Source of the DNA: an uncultured Bacilli bacterium
GTDB taxonomy: Bacteria; Bacillota_I; Bacilli_A; RF39; UBA660
Direction: 5' to 3'
Assembly: GCA_947588975.1 (NCBI GenBank)
Contig: CANQAF010000016.1
Coordinates: forward strand, 1 to 21,864
DNA: 21,864 nucleotides
Part shown: positions 1 to 7,087 of the stretch, one piece after another
How the letters are laid out: each line of letters opens with the position of its first letter
Numbering within the stretch: position 1 is the first letter of the stretch
Program-made: the position numbers and the translations under genes
Notes under the pieces: generated by a model
Seen by the model: only the letters and a program-made list of their open reading frames with translations
The model's database searches: none
What the model was told of the DNA's origin: nothing

Positions 1-576
1 TTTATCTTTTACCCATGCTGTATATTCTCCTGCTTCTGTTGCTTCATATGTTTTTGTAACTTCTGTTGTTTCTTCTACCTCTATCCAATCAGTTACTTCT
101 TCATCTTTCTTTGTTATTGCATATGCTATTACACCTATATTATCACTTAAGTTGATGGTGGCTACTTTTCCTTCTACACTTACTTCTACTTTTGGTGCCT
201 CGGCATCACATTCTCCTTTATGTACCTCTAATGCCGTCATTGATCCTGATGCACAGTATTTTCCGTCACTTACATTAATTGCTTCTAATTCTCCTTCTTC
301 ATTCTGAATTATAATTCCATATTCAAATTCATTATTGTCTAATTTTAAATTTGTTACTTCAATTCCGCCTTCTTGTATCTCTGACATATTATTCTCTAAC
401 AAATAATATTCTACTTCATGGAATGCACTCATTACACTATCTTTGAATGCTCCTTTTCTAGTATCCTCTATTACATTTCTTATCATTGGTACTGTAATCA
501 ATGCAATTACCGCTAGTATAACGATTACTGCTAATAACTCAATCAATGTAAATCCTTTTTTCTTCATTTGGTTCAT
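1..576 (-). CDS. Type IV prepilin-like protein with Ig-like extension (3' end outside window)
   Basis: Reading the minus strand from ATG at 574-576 gives 192 codons with no stop to the window edge. A ribosome site (AGGAGAG) lies 6-7 bases before the ATG. The N-terminus is a classic prepilin: basic leader MNQMKKKG, cleavage point between G8 and F9, then FTLIELL with the conserved Glu at +5 and a hydrophobic helix to about residue 33. After the pilin helix comes a short head containing NVSDGKYCASG and a second Cys (GECD). From about residue 128 an Ig-like beta module begins that runs off the window (last visible residues AWVKDK). Known for the family: such proteins are processed by prepilin peptidase and assembled into a pilus or pseudopilus. 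The function of this one is inferred only. It is a clear paralogue of the protein at 19660-21864. No assembly ATPase or peptidase is visible in the window. Confidence 0.88.
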   Translation of the reverse strand, partial: MNQMKKKGFTLIELLAVIVILAVIALITVPMIRNVIEDTRKGAFKDSVMSAFHEVEYYLLENNMSEIQEGGIEVTNLKLDNNEFEYGIIIQNEEGELEAINVSDGKYCASGSMTALEVHKGECDAEAPKVEVSVEGKVATINLSDNIGVIAYAITKKDEEVTDWIEVEETTEVTKTYEATEAGEYTAWVKDK

Positions 577-629
577 CAAGATCTCTCCTACTTCTATTTT
601 GACATTTTTATTCTGGTTTTATTCTTATA

Positions 630-672
630 TACACTACTAGTGTACTATACTTTATTTCTTTTTTCAATACAA
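630..672 (-). promoter_or_regulatory. Promoter of prepilin-like gene with a 15-bp palindrome at the start site
   Basis: On the minus strand a -35-like TTGTAT (667-672) is followed after 17 bases by TATAGT (644-649). The predicted start point falls in a perfect 7-1-7 palindrome, TACACTACTAGTGTA (630-644), which touches the -10. This is the usual place for a repressor operator. The spacing and palindrome are seen directly; the regulatory role is inferred. Confidence 0.5.
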
Positions 673-673
673 T

Positions 674-698
674 AAAAAAAGGGGTTACCCCCCCCCCG
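674..698 (-). terminator. Weak hairpin with C10 tract and T-run, possible proS terminator
   Basis: The minus strand reads a run of ten G (complement of 688-697), then TAA, CCCC and seven T. A four-pair GC stem with a triloop followed by T7 resembles a minimal intrinsic terminator about 110 bases after the ProRS stop. The long G/C homopolymer is unusual in such AT-rich DNA and may vary in length. Confidence 0.4.
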
Positions 699-803
699 TT
701 TGCATATAGCATACTCCATATTTTCTGCTCACCACAAACTATTCTATGATTTTATTGACATATTGATTATAACATAAAAAATTTTTTATTACAAGTATAA
801 TAA

Positions 804-2228
804 TTAATATTGAATTCCCCAAACAACTAGATGCTTAGCAGTTTTACCACATACAACACATTTTCCATCTATTAGTGGTTCATGTTCTAAAATACAGCGA
901 GATTTTGTACCATTGATTTCTTTCATTTTAAGTTCACATTCTTCACTACCACACCAATCTGCTTTAATAAATCCAGGATGATTCTTCATAATACTTTCAA
1001 CCTCACTTATGTTATGTGCTTCAAACGTTAAGTCTTCCATTCTCTTTTTAGCAGTTTTATATAAATTTGTTTGAATTTCACACAGTAAGTGATTTATATA
1101 AGATAATAAATTTTCTTTTAAAGAAATACTCATTTTTTCTCTTGTATCACGTCTTACAACTGTCAAACAATTATTTTCCAAATCACGTAATCCAACTTCA
1201 ATTCGAACTGGAATTCCATTCACCTCTGCTTCAGCAAATTTAAATCCTGGAGATTTTTCACTTTTATCAATCTTGACAGATATATGATTGTTTTTTAATA
1301 ATTGATAAATTTCTTCACATTTATCCATAACAACATCACAATTACCAATTGGTACAATGATAACCTGTGTTGGCGCAATTTTAGGAGGCAAAATAAGTCC
1401 ATTATCATCTCCATGTACCATAATAATTGCTCCAATCATACGATTGGATACACCCCATGAAGTTTGATAACAATATTCTAATTCATTATTCTGATTTAAA
1501 AACTTGATATCATATGCCTTAGAAAATTTTTGTCCAAAATAGTGACTGGTTCCAGATTGTAATGCTACTCCATTATGCATCAAAGCTTCAATCGTATATG
1601 TATATTCAGCACCTGCAAATTTTTCTTTTTCTGTTTTCAATCCTGCAATAACAGGGACTGCTAAATATTCTTCAAAGAATTTTTTATAAATATTTAACAT
1701 ATCTTTTGTTTCTTGTTCTGCCTCTTCCTTCGTAGCATGAACTGTATGTCCTTCCTGCCAGAAGAATTCACGACTTCTTAAGAAAGGTCTTGTTTCTTTT
1801 TCCCAACGCATTACACTACACCATTGATTATATTTCAGTGGTAAATCACGGTAAGATTTTACAACACTACTATAGTAATCACTAAATAAAGTTTCACTAG
1901 TTGGACGAATACACAATCTCTCTTCTAACGTCTTTTGCCCTCCAATTGTAACCCACGCTACTTCTGGAGCAAATCCATTAATAAGCTCCCCTTCTTTTTT
2001 CATTAAATTTTCAGGAATTAATAGTGGCATTGCAACATTTTGGTGCCCCGTTTCTTTAAACATTTTATCTAATTCTTCTTTTATACGTTCCCATATTGCA
2101 TAACCATTTGGTTCAAAGATCACACATCCCTTAACATTTGAATATGCCGCCAAACGGGCTGCAGTTACAACATCTGTATACCACTGTGCAAAATCGATAT
2201 CTCTGCTCGTAATCATTTTGTTCTTCAC
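804..2228 (-). CDS. proS: Prolyl-tRNA synthetase, archaeal/eukaryotic type
   Basis: Attaches proline to tRNA-Pro in the cytoplasm (class II synthetase). Visible landmarks are RPTSE (residues 108-112), motif 2 from R141 to about T162 (RWEKETRPFLRSREFFWQEG), and SGTSHYFGQ later in the catalytic core. An HGDD loop and an anticodon-binding domain follow. The C-terminal zinc-type domain has C426, C431, C457 and C460, and the protein ends in Tyr. At 474 residues it fits the short type that lacks the bacterial INS editing insertion. The start is GTG: GAG of a ribosome site lies 7 bases upstream, and an in-frame ATG follows four codons later. The gene is monocistronic with its own promoter; no T-box leader is visible because the untranslated leader would be only about 45 bases. 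Family assignment is firm; the exact start codon is less so. Confidence 0.96.
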   Translation of the reverse strand: MKNKMITSRDIDFAQWYTDVVTAARLAAYSNVKGCVIFEPNGYAIWERIKEELDKMFKETGHQNVAMPLLIPENLMKKEGELINGFAPEVAWVTIGGQKTLEERLCIRPTSETLFSDYYSSVVKSYRDLPLKYNQWCSVMRWEKETRPFLRSREFFWQEGHTVHATKEEAEQETKDMLNIYKKFFEEYLAVPVIAGLKTEKEKFAGAEYTYTIEALMHNGVALQSGTSHYFGQKFSKAYDIKFLNQNNELEYCYQTSWGVSNRMIGAIIMVHGDDNGLILPPKIAPTQVIIVPIGNCDVVMDKCEEIYQLLKNNHISVKIDKSEKSPGFKFAEAEVNGIPVRIEVGLRDLENNCLTVVRRDTREKMSISLKENLLSYINHLLCEIQTNLYKTAKKRMEDLTFEAHNISEVESIMKNHPGFIKADWCGSEECELKMKEINGTKSRCILEHEPLIDGKCVVCGKTAKHLVVWGIQY

Positions 2229-2279
2229 ATTATCACTCTTTCTGACTTACATAATTATCATGCCATTTAACATAGTATC

Positions 2280-2288
2280 ATTATATCA
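2280..2288 (-). promoter_or_regulatory. Extended -10 promoter of proS
   Basis: The minus strand reads TGA-TATAAT (TGn extended -10, 2280-2288) with no good -35. The predicted start point is near 2273, leaving a leader of about 45 bases. Confidence 0.55.
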
Positions 2289-2381
2289 TAAATTAATGAA
2301 ATAATGAATACAATATCAATTTTGAACAAATATGTAATCAATTATCCATTGATATTGATATTATTCAAAGATAACCATACA

Positions 2382-2411
2382 AAAATTTCAAGATAATTTT
2401 CTTGAAATTTT
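2382..2411 (-). terminator. Hairpin terminator after the sigma/anti-sigma operon
   Basis: There is a perfect 12-bp inverted repeat (arms 2382-2393 and 2400-2411) with a 6-base loop. On the minus strand it ends in a short T-run, about 20 bases after the stop of the last gene of the operon. The stem is AT-rich, so its strength is uncertain. Confidence 0.6.
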
Positions 2412-2429
2412 AATAAATAATAAATTTTT

Positions 2430-2807
2430 TCATCCTATCTTTGAAAAAACAATAATTTCATTCTCTATAAATACCTCGACCGTATCAAGATTACCCGTAT
2501 ATTGAAATCCATAATTTACACCAAAATTAGATTGATTATTCTCTATAGGAATTTCACCTTCCAGCACTGTAGAGGAAATCAAACCATCATAATTTCCACA
2601 TCTAGGGCCATTATAAGGAGTATCATCTGTTTCATAGTATAAAATTCCATTAATTTTGATCATACGTCCTATTGGATCTTTTTTTATGTTCTTCTCACTT
2701 TCATTAGATTTTAAATCATCATTTGATTTTGAAATATTAGCTAGATATAAAATACCGATACAAGTAATCAAGCTAATAAAAACAAATACACGAACTATTT
2801 TTTTCAT
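2430..2807 (-). CDS. Small membrane-anchored extracytoplasmic protein, unknown function
   Basis: 125 residues. Residues 1-24 are a positively charged start plus one hydrophobic segment (signal anchor or signal peptide). It contains a Cys (ITC), but the lipobox is not convincing. The remainder is a small soluble domain with GRMIKINGILYYET, RCGNYDG, EIPIENNQSNFGVNYGFQY and a beta-rich end. From memory, this pattern resembles a domain recurring in small secreted proteins of Firmicutes, for which I know no established function. The ATG overlaps the stop of the upstream anti-sigma-like gene by four bases (ATGA), so translation is probably coupled. By position it is likely a third component or a target of the sigma system. 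Confidence 0.75.
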   Translation of the reverse strand: MKKIVRVFVFISLITCIGILYLANISKSNDDLKSNESEKNIKKDPIGRMIKINGILYYETDDTPYNGPRCGNYDGLISSTVLEGEIPIENNQSNFGVNYGFQYTGNLDTVEVFIENEIIVFSKIG

Positions 2808-3421
2808 ATTTTATTTTCTCCTAATGTTCGTTTTAACCACTTGACTAAATTTTCTTTTGCATCATGATTACAAATCATAATATAGTAATTATCTTGATAC
2901 TCATATTTAGCCACTACATGGTCACCAGTATCTTCTAACCATACTTCTTGATTTTCAATTATTGAAGGTTGTAATGTTGGATCTTTAAAAAAAGGTTCTT
3001 TAGATACAATTAAAGTAAAATCTTTCCATTTATAAATATATATATTATATGCGTAATCTACCGTTGTATAACAATCGATACCTGCAGTGCAAGTTTGTAG
3101 TATTATATAAAGATTTCCAAATGGAAGACGAACAGTAACGTCATAACCTTGTTTTTCTAACATATAAATAGAATCAAGACGATTTTGTATATATTGATTA
3201 TATGAATAATTATTTTCAGAATCATTCCATATAATATTTAAATTATTTTGTAAATACTGTGATGACTTCCAATAAAGTGGAAATATAAGCAGAGCAATTA
3301 AAATGATGCAGATTGGGATTGCATAAATTTTATAATGATTTTGTTTTACTTCATTCACCTGATATTTCATGGGAACTTTTAAATTTATATTTTTAACAAT
3401 AAATTTTTCTTTTTTGTTCAT
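2804..3421 (-). CDS. Membrane-anchored anti-sigma-factor-like protein
   Basis: 205 residues with a cytoplasmic N-terminus of about 32 residues, one transmembrane helix at about 33-50 (IYAIPICIILIALLIFPLYW), and an extracytoplasmic domain of about 150 residues. That domain ends in YYIMICNHDAKENLVKWL, an arrangement like the DUF4367-type sensor part of some anti-sigma factors. There is no HxxxCxxC zinc anti-sigma motif. The start overlaps the stop of the sigma gene as ATGA (3418-3421), and its own stop overlaps the next start in the same way. Function as the partner that holds the adjacent sigma factor is inferred from operon position and topology, not from a clear sequence family. Confidence 0.65.
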   Translation of the reverse strand: MNKKEKFIVKNINLKVPMKYQVNEVKQNHYKIYAIPICIILIALLIFPLYWKSSQYLQNNLNIIWNDSENNYSYNQYIQNRLDSIYMLEKQGYDVTVRLPFGNLYIILQTCTAGIDCYTTVDYAYNIYIYKWKDFTLIVSKEPFFKDPTLQPSIIENQEVWLEDTGDHVVAKYEYQDNYYIMICNHDAKENLVKWLKRTLGENKI

Positions 3422-3921
3422 AGATCTACCTTCTTTCTTAGTTTTTTAAGAGCATAAGAATATTTTGAGCGTACTTGACTATGTGTCATATTTAAAATTT
3501 TAGAAATTTCTAAATGATTTAAACCACCAAATAAATGCATAATAACAATATATCTTTCTAAATCGTCTAAATAAGATAAGTATTCTTCTACCATAATCGC
3601 ATCATCAGTTTGAACAAGATTATATTGATGTAAATCTATTTGAAACGTTTCTTCAGTCAATATATCTTTATTTTGTTTTAGATAAGTATAAGCTGTATTT
3701 TTGGCTATTGTATAAATCCATGTTTTTGGATTTTTTAATGGATTATAGGTTTTATAATATTTCAGTAATTTTAAAAATACCTCTTCTGATAAATCATCTG
3801 CAGTTTCATAGTTTTTTACTATGCTAAAAAGGAACCAAAAAAGTGGTTTTTTCAACATTCCATATAATTTTGCCAAATTGTCTTCTTGATTTAAGTGCAA
3901 TAATAACTTCCTCATATTCAT
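3418..3921 (-). CDS. ECF-like RNA polymerase sigma factor
   Basis: About 167 residues from the ATG at 3919-3921. That start has AGAGGG five bases upstream; a longer reading from GTG at 3948 would begin near or before the likely transcription start. The sigma-2 region is recognisable (FLFSIVKNYETADDLSEEVFLKLL, then NPKTWIYTIAKNTAYTYL). The sigma-4 helix-turn-helix is LERYIVIMHLFGGLNHLEISKILNMTHSQVRSKY followed by ALKKLRKK. There is no sigma-3, typical of ECF factors. It directs RNA polymerase to a stress or envelope regulon and probably autoregulates the operon; the signal is unknown. Two downstream genes are coupled by ATGA overlaps. Confidence 0.88.
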   Translation of the reverse strand: MNMRKLLLHLNQEDNLAKLYGMLKKPLFWFLFSIVKNYETADDLSEEVFLKLLKYYKTYNPLKNPKTWIYTIAKNTAYTYLKQNKDILTEETFQIDLHQYNLVQTDDAIMVEEYLSYLDDLERYIVIMHLFGGLNHLEISKILNMTHSQVRSKYSYALKKLRKKVDL

Positions 3922-3950
3922 AAGTTCCCTCTTTTTGTATATATACACTC

Positions 3951-3956
3951 ATTATA
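3951..3956 (-). promoter_or_regulatory. -10 element of the sigma operon
   Basis: TATAAT on the minus strand, 30 bases before the chosen ATG. No good -35 is seen at 16-18 bases, and I do not see a typical ECF AAC/CGT promoter pair. Control is therefore unresolved. Confidence 0.35.
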
Positions 3957-3990
3957 CATAAGAAGTTTAAAAAGTGTGGAATAAAATATT

Positions 3991-4019
3991 AAAAAAAGAA
4001 CAATTAATTATTGTTCTTT
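3991..4019 (-). terminator. Intrinsic terminator of tig, overlapping its stop codon
   Basis: A 10-bp stem (3995-4004 with 4010-4019) and 5-base loop are followed on the minus strand by a run of seven T. The trigger factor stop TAA (4004-4006) sits at the loop. Confidence 0.85.
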
Positions 4020-5263
4020 AAGACTTCTAATGCTTTACGCATTTCTAAATCATATTTGACCATATCTAGACCACCAAATAATTTTAGGAATTCATCTTTT
4101 TCCATATTATATTTTTTAGCTAAATCTTCGGCTTCCTTTTTAGTTTCATCTTCTGTAACTTCAATTTTTTCAACTTTGACAATTTCTTCTAACAATAAAC
4201 GAGAAGATACTCTTTTAACTGCTTCTTCATGCATTTGATCTTTTAATGCTTTTTCATCTGAATTAGTAAATTGATAGAATTGTTCTAAAGAAAGTCCTTG
4301 CATTTTTAAATTTTCTTCATATTGACGAATCATACGATCCAATTCTTCTTCTATCATAGCATCTGGAAGATCCACTTCCATATTAGCAACTGCTTTATCC
4401 AAGATTTCATCCATAAAATGATCTTCCGCATGATGAGTTTTATGTGCCTCAATATTTTCTTTTAATTGTTTTTCTAAAGATTCTTTTGAATCAATACCTT
4501 CCATACCTAAATCTTCAAAGAAATCTTTATCAAATTCAGGAAGTTTTACTTGTTTAATATCATTTACTTTTACTTTAAATACAACTGATTGTCCTTTTAA
4601 ATCTTCGGCATGGTAGTCTTCAGGGAAAGTCACATGGATATCTTTTTCTTCTCCTTTAGACATACCAATTAACTGTTCTTCAAAACCAGGAATAAATGTT
4701 CCACTTCCAATGGTTAATGAATAATTTTCACCTTTTCCACCTTCAAAAGCCACATTATCTTTAAATCCTTCAAAATCGATAATCGCAATATCGCCGTTTT
4801 CGATTTTTCCATCCTTAACTACATTTTCAGCATAACGTTTACGAGTTTCTTCTAACGCTTGTTCTATTTCTTCTTTTGTTACTTTTATTTCTTCTTTTTT
4901 CACACCTAATTTTTTATATTTTCCTAATTTTACTTCAGGTTTTGTAGTTAACACAAATAAGAATTCTACATAATCAGCTGAAATCGCTTTTAAACTTGCT
5001 TGAGGTTGCGCTACAATTATTAAATCCTTATTTTCTTCTAACATCTTAGTATAAGCACTTTGTAAAACACGATCAGCTGCATCTAACCATAAATTTTCTT
5101 CCCCATATTTTTTGATAAATACCTCTTTTGGTGCTTTTCCAGGACGAAATCCATCAATTTTAGCTTTTTTATTTGCTTCTTTAAAAGCCTCTTCTTTGGC
5201 ATTCGCCCATTCAGACCCCTCTATTTTAATTGTAATTTCATGTACATTTTTATTTTCTTTCAT
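4004..5263 (-). CDS. tig: Trigger factor, ribosome-bound chaperone and prolyl isomerase
   Basis: Binds near the ribosome exit tunnel and protects nascent chains. The 419-residue protein has the three expected parts. The ribosome-binding domain carries the signature GFRPGKAP at residues 38-45. An FKBP-type isomerase domain lies at about 150-235 (GDIAIIDFEGF, IPGFEEQLIGM, VTFPEDYHAEDLKG). A helical C-terminal chaperone domain reaches the end. ATG at 5261-5263 follows AGGAGG by five bases. The N-terminus is a few residues shorter than in many homologues but starts in the right beta-strand. The gene has its own strong promoter just after the greA terminator and its own terminator, so it is monocistronic. 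Confidence 0.97.
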   Translation of the reverse strand: MKENKNVHEITIKIEGSEWANAKEEAFKEANKKAKIDGFRPGKAPKEVFIKKYGEENLWLDAADRVLQSAYTKMLEENKDLIIVAQPQASLKAISADYVEFLFVLTTKPEVKLGKYKKLGVKKEEIKVTKEEIEQALEETRKRYAENVVKDGKIENGDIAIIDFEGFKDNVAFEGGKGENYSLTIGSGTFIPGFEEQLIGMSKGEEKDIHVTFPEDYHAEDLKGQSVVFKVKVNDIKQVKLPEFDKDFFEDLGMEGIDSKESLEKQLKENIEAHKTHHAEDHFMDEILDKAVANMEVDLPDAMIEEELDRMIRQYEENLKMQGLSLEQFYQFTNSDEKALKDQMHEEAVKRVSSRLLLEEIVKVEKIEVTEDETKKEAEDLAKKYNMEKDEFLKLFGGLDMVKYDLEMRKALEVLKNNN

Positions 5264-5285
5264 AGTATCCTCCTAAACTTACATT

Positions 5286-5314
5286 AGTATAACTGAACTT
5301 AAGTTTTTTTTCAA
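5286..5314 (-). promoter_or_regulatory. Promoter of tig
   Basis: On the minus strand TTGAAA (5309-5314), 17 bases, then TATACT (5286-5291). It lies between the greA terminator and the tig ribosome site and is close to consensus. Confidence 0.8.
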
Positions 5315-5324
5315 GCTATAATTC

Positions 5325-5348
5325 AAAAAAACACTAAAAAAGTGTTTT
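5325..5348 (-). terminator. Intrinsic terminator of greA, overlapping its stop codon
   Basis: An 8-bp stem (5328-5335 with 5341-5348) and 5-base loop are followed on the minus strand by a T-run of seven. It overlaps the greA stop at 5347-5349. Confidence 0.8.
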
Positions 5349-5817
5349 ATGAAATTTCTACAATTTCGACATCGTATTTTCCCTGTGGACTTTCTACAGT
5401 AACGCGTGTTCCAACAGATAATCCCATAATCGCTTTGGCAATTGGAGATTCATTTGAAATTTTATTTTGGAATGGATCAGCTTCCATACTTCCAACAATA
5501 GAATATTCTTCGATTTCTCCATCTTCTATATATTTTAATTTTACTGTGGTTCCAAGAGCCACTTTATCAGTAGCTACTTCCTTGATAATAACAGCTTTTT
5601 CAATCATGGCTTCTAATTCTGCAATTCTTCCCTCTACCTCTGCCTGAGCGGTACGAGCTGCATCATATTCTGCATTTTCACTTAAATCTCCTAAAGCCCT
5701 TGCATCTTTTAATGCATTAATTACTTCAGGTCTTTTTTCTAATTTCAGATAATCTAATTCTTTTTTTAATTCATCTAATCCTTCTTCTGTTAAATAAATA
5801 TCTTTTGTATTTGACAT
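5347..5817 (-). CDS. greA: Transcript cleavage factor GreA
   Basis: Rescues backtracked RNA polymerase by stimulating cleavage of the transcript 3' end. The N-terminal coiled coil contains the acidic tip (LGDLSENAEYDAARTAQ, with the catalytic-type Asp/Glu). The C-terminal FKBP-like domain has GTTVKLKYIEDGE, SNESPIAKAIMGLSVG and VEIVEIS at the end. I start at the ATG at 5815-5817 (MSNTKDIYLTEEG, 157 residues), which matches the usual GreA start and length. An upstream in-frame ATG at 5830-5832 adds five residues but sits only two bases after AGGAG. The gene closes the conserved trhP2-greA end of the cluster, with the udk gene of Bacillus absent. A consensus promoter lies directly upstream. Confidence 0.96.
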   Translation of the reverse strand: MSNTKDIYLTEEGLDELKKELDYLKLEKRPEVINALKDARALGDLSENAEYDAARTAQAEVEGRIAELEAMIEKAVIIKEVATDKVALGTTVKLKYIEDGEIEEYSIVGSMEADPFQNKISNESPIAKAIMGLSVGTRVTVESPQGKYDVEIVEIS

Positions 5818-5856
5818 AGATAAACGCCTCATTTCTCCTATTTATAAATCTACCAA

Positions 5857-5885
5857 ATAATACTATAGATTTTTTATTTTGTCAA
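5857..5885 (-). promoter_or_regulatory. Consensus promoter of greA, -35 over the trhP2 stop codon
   Basis: On the minus strand a perfect TTGACA (5880-5885), 17 bases, then TATTAT (5857-5862). The -35 box shares bases with the trhP2 stop codon (5882-5884). No terminator separates trhP2 from greA, so readthrough may add to greA expression. Confidence 0.85.
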
Positions 5886-7087
5886 TCTTTTTTGATTCGA
5901 ATCAAATTATTTGGGTACACTTTCTCATCAATCTGAACTTTCACAATTTCTTTGGGATGCCTTACCACATCTAATGGATAATCATCTTGATCGTAAATAT
6001 TCTTTATTTGACATGTAATTGTATGCAATTCAGGTCCAAATATTTCAACAATATCACCAACTTTAAAATAATTACGTTGCTCAACTGTTGCAAGATGCTT
6101 TTTTTCATCATAAGAAAGAATAACACCTAAAAAATCTTGATTCGATACTTCTTCTCTACCATTATAATACCCACAAGAGGAATTATTTTCGCCACCAAAA
6201 AATTGAGGTACAGAATCTCTATTAGCACAATTTCTTAAGATTGCTTCATACTCTTTATTATACGTATATGTTTCTTTATGGTTACAATATTCATCAATCG
6301 CTTTACGATAAACATCAACTACTGTTGCAATATAATAAATAGAACGCATTCTTCCTTCAATTTTAAATGATGTAATTCCCATATCAATCATTTCTGGAAG
6401 ATACTTTAACATTGATAAATCTTTACTACAAAAAGTAAATGGTTGTTCCCCTTCTAAATGCTTATTATGTTCATTATATAAATCAAAATCCCATCTACAT
6501 ATTTGACTACAGCCACCACGATTCGCATCTCTAGCTGTCAAAAAGTTAGACAATACACACCTGCCACTCATAGAAGCACACATTGCCCCATGAATAAAAC
6601 ATTCTATTTCTAAATTAGTGTTATGAATGATTTCTTGAATTTCTTCTTTCCTTGCTTCCCTTCCAAGAACAATACGTTTGACACCTTGTTCTTCAAAAAA
6701 ACGACAGGCCTCTAAGTTTAAAGTAGATTGCTGTGTTGATAAGTGAATATCCAAGTGCGTATACTGTTTCGCTATATTGATAATCGCGGGATCACTTACA
6801 ATAATTGCATCGACACCACACTGTTCTAATCGAATTAAATAATCTTTTACCTTATCAATTTCCTGATTATGTAAGACAATATTGACTGTCACATGGACAT
6901 GTTTGCCTCTTTCATGGGCAAAACTACACCCTTCTTTAATTTCTTCAAATGTAAAATTTTTTGCATTGGCACGTAATCCCAAAGAAGGTCCCCCAATATA
7001 AACAGCATCCGCTCCATACGCAATTGCCCATTTGAGTCTCTCTAAATCTCCAGCTGGAGCTAATAATTCTGGTTTTCTAATTTTCAT
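5882..7087 (-). CDS. trhP2: Peptidase U32-family tRNA hydroxylation protein TrhP2 (YrrO-like)
   Basis: 401 residues. Residues 1-30 (KPELLAPAGDLERLKWAIAYGADAVYIG) and the U32 signature from E162 to S180 (ECFIHGAMCASMSGRCVLS) are clear. Cysteines C170, C177, C193 and C197 fit an iron-sulphur site, and the C-terminal beta domain is present. In Bacillus the YrrN/YrrO pair (TrhP1/TrhP2) is needed for prephenate-dependent 5-hydroxyuridine at the tRNA wobble position, and TrmR then methylates it. The ATG lies inside the end of trhP1 (11-base overlap), so the two are translationally coupled and probably form a complex. Family assignment is strong; the exact tRNA role is taken from Bacillus. Confidence 0.92.
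   Translation of the reverse strand: MKIRKPELLAPAGDLERLKWAIAYGADAVYIGGPSLGLRANAKNFTFEEIKEGCSFAHERGKHVHVTVNIVLHNQEIDKVKDYLIRLEQCGVDAIIVSDPAIINIAKQYTHLDIHLSTQQSTLNLEACRFFEEQGVKRIVLGREARKEEIQEIIHNTNLEIECFIHGAMCASMSGRCVLSNFLTARDANRGGCSQICRWDFDLYNEHNKHLEGEQPFTFCSKDLSMLKYLPEMIDMGITSFKIEGRMRSIYYIATVVDVYRKAIDEYCNHKETYTYNKEYEAILRNCANRDSVPQFFGGENNSSCGYYNGREEVSNQDFLGVILSYDEKKHLATVEQRNYFKVGDIVEIFGPELHTITCQIKNIYDQDDYPLDVVRHPKEIVKVQIDEKVYPNNLIRIKKD

Noticed and set aside
443..640. Plus-strand open frame opposite the prepilin gene
   Set aside because: It is antisense to a well-supported prepilin start with a ribosome site, and its translation (hydrophobic plus Asn/Ile-rich) is what the complement of a pilin helix would give.
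2312..2356. Spaced inverted repeat AATATCAAT ... ATTGATATT upstream of the proS promoter
   Set aside because: Nine AT-rich bases with a wide spacer, expected by chance in this composition; not reported as an operator.
2229..2429. Possible T-box or other riboswitch before proS
   Set aside because: An extended -10 at 2280-2288 leaves a leader of about 45 bases. No T-box sequence (TGGNACCGCG-like) is seen. The hairpin at 2382-2411 lies upstream of that promoter and fits as the end of the sigma operon.
2430..2807. Lipoprotein call for the 125-residue protein
   Set aside because: The residues before the Cys (LITC) do not fit the usual lipobox because Thr is at -1; a signal anchor is the safer reading.
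2804..3421. Zinc-binding (ZAS-type) anti-sigma factor
   Set aside because: There is no HxxxCxxC in the cytoplasmic N-terminus; the Cys residues (TCTAGIDC) lie on the extracytoplasmic side.
5342..5647. Plus-strand open frame opposite greA
   Set aside because: It is antisense to an unmistakable GreA and has no ribosome site or recognisable domain.
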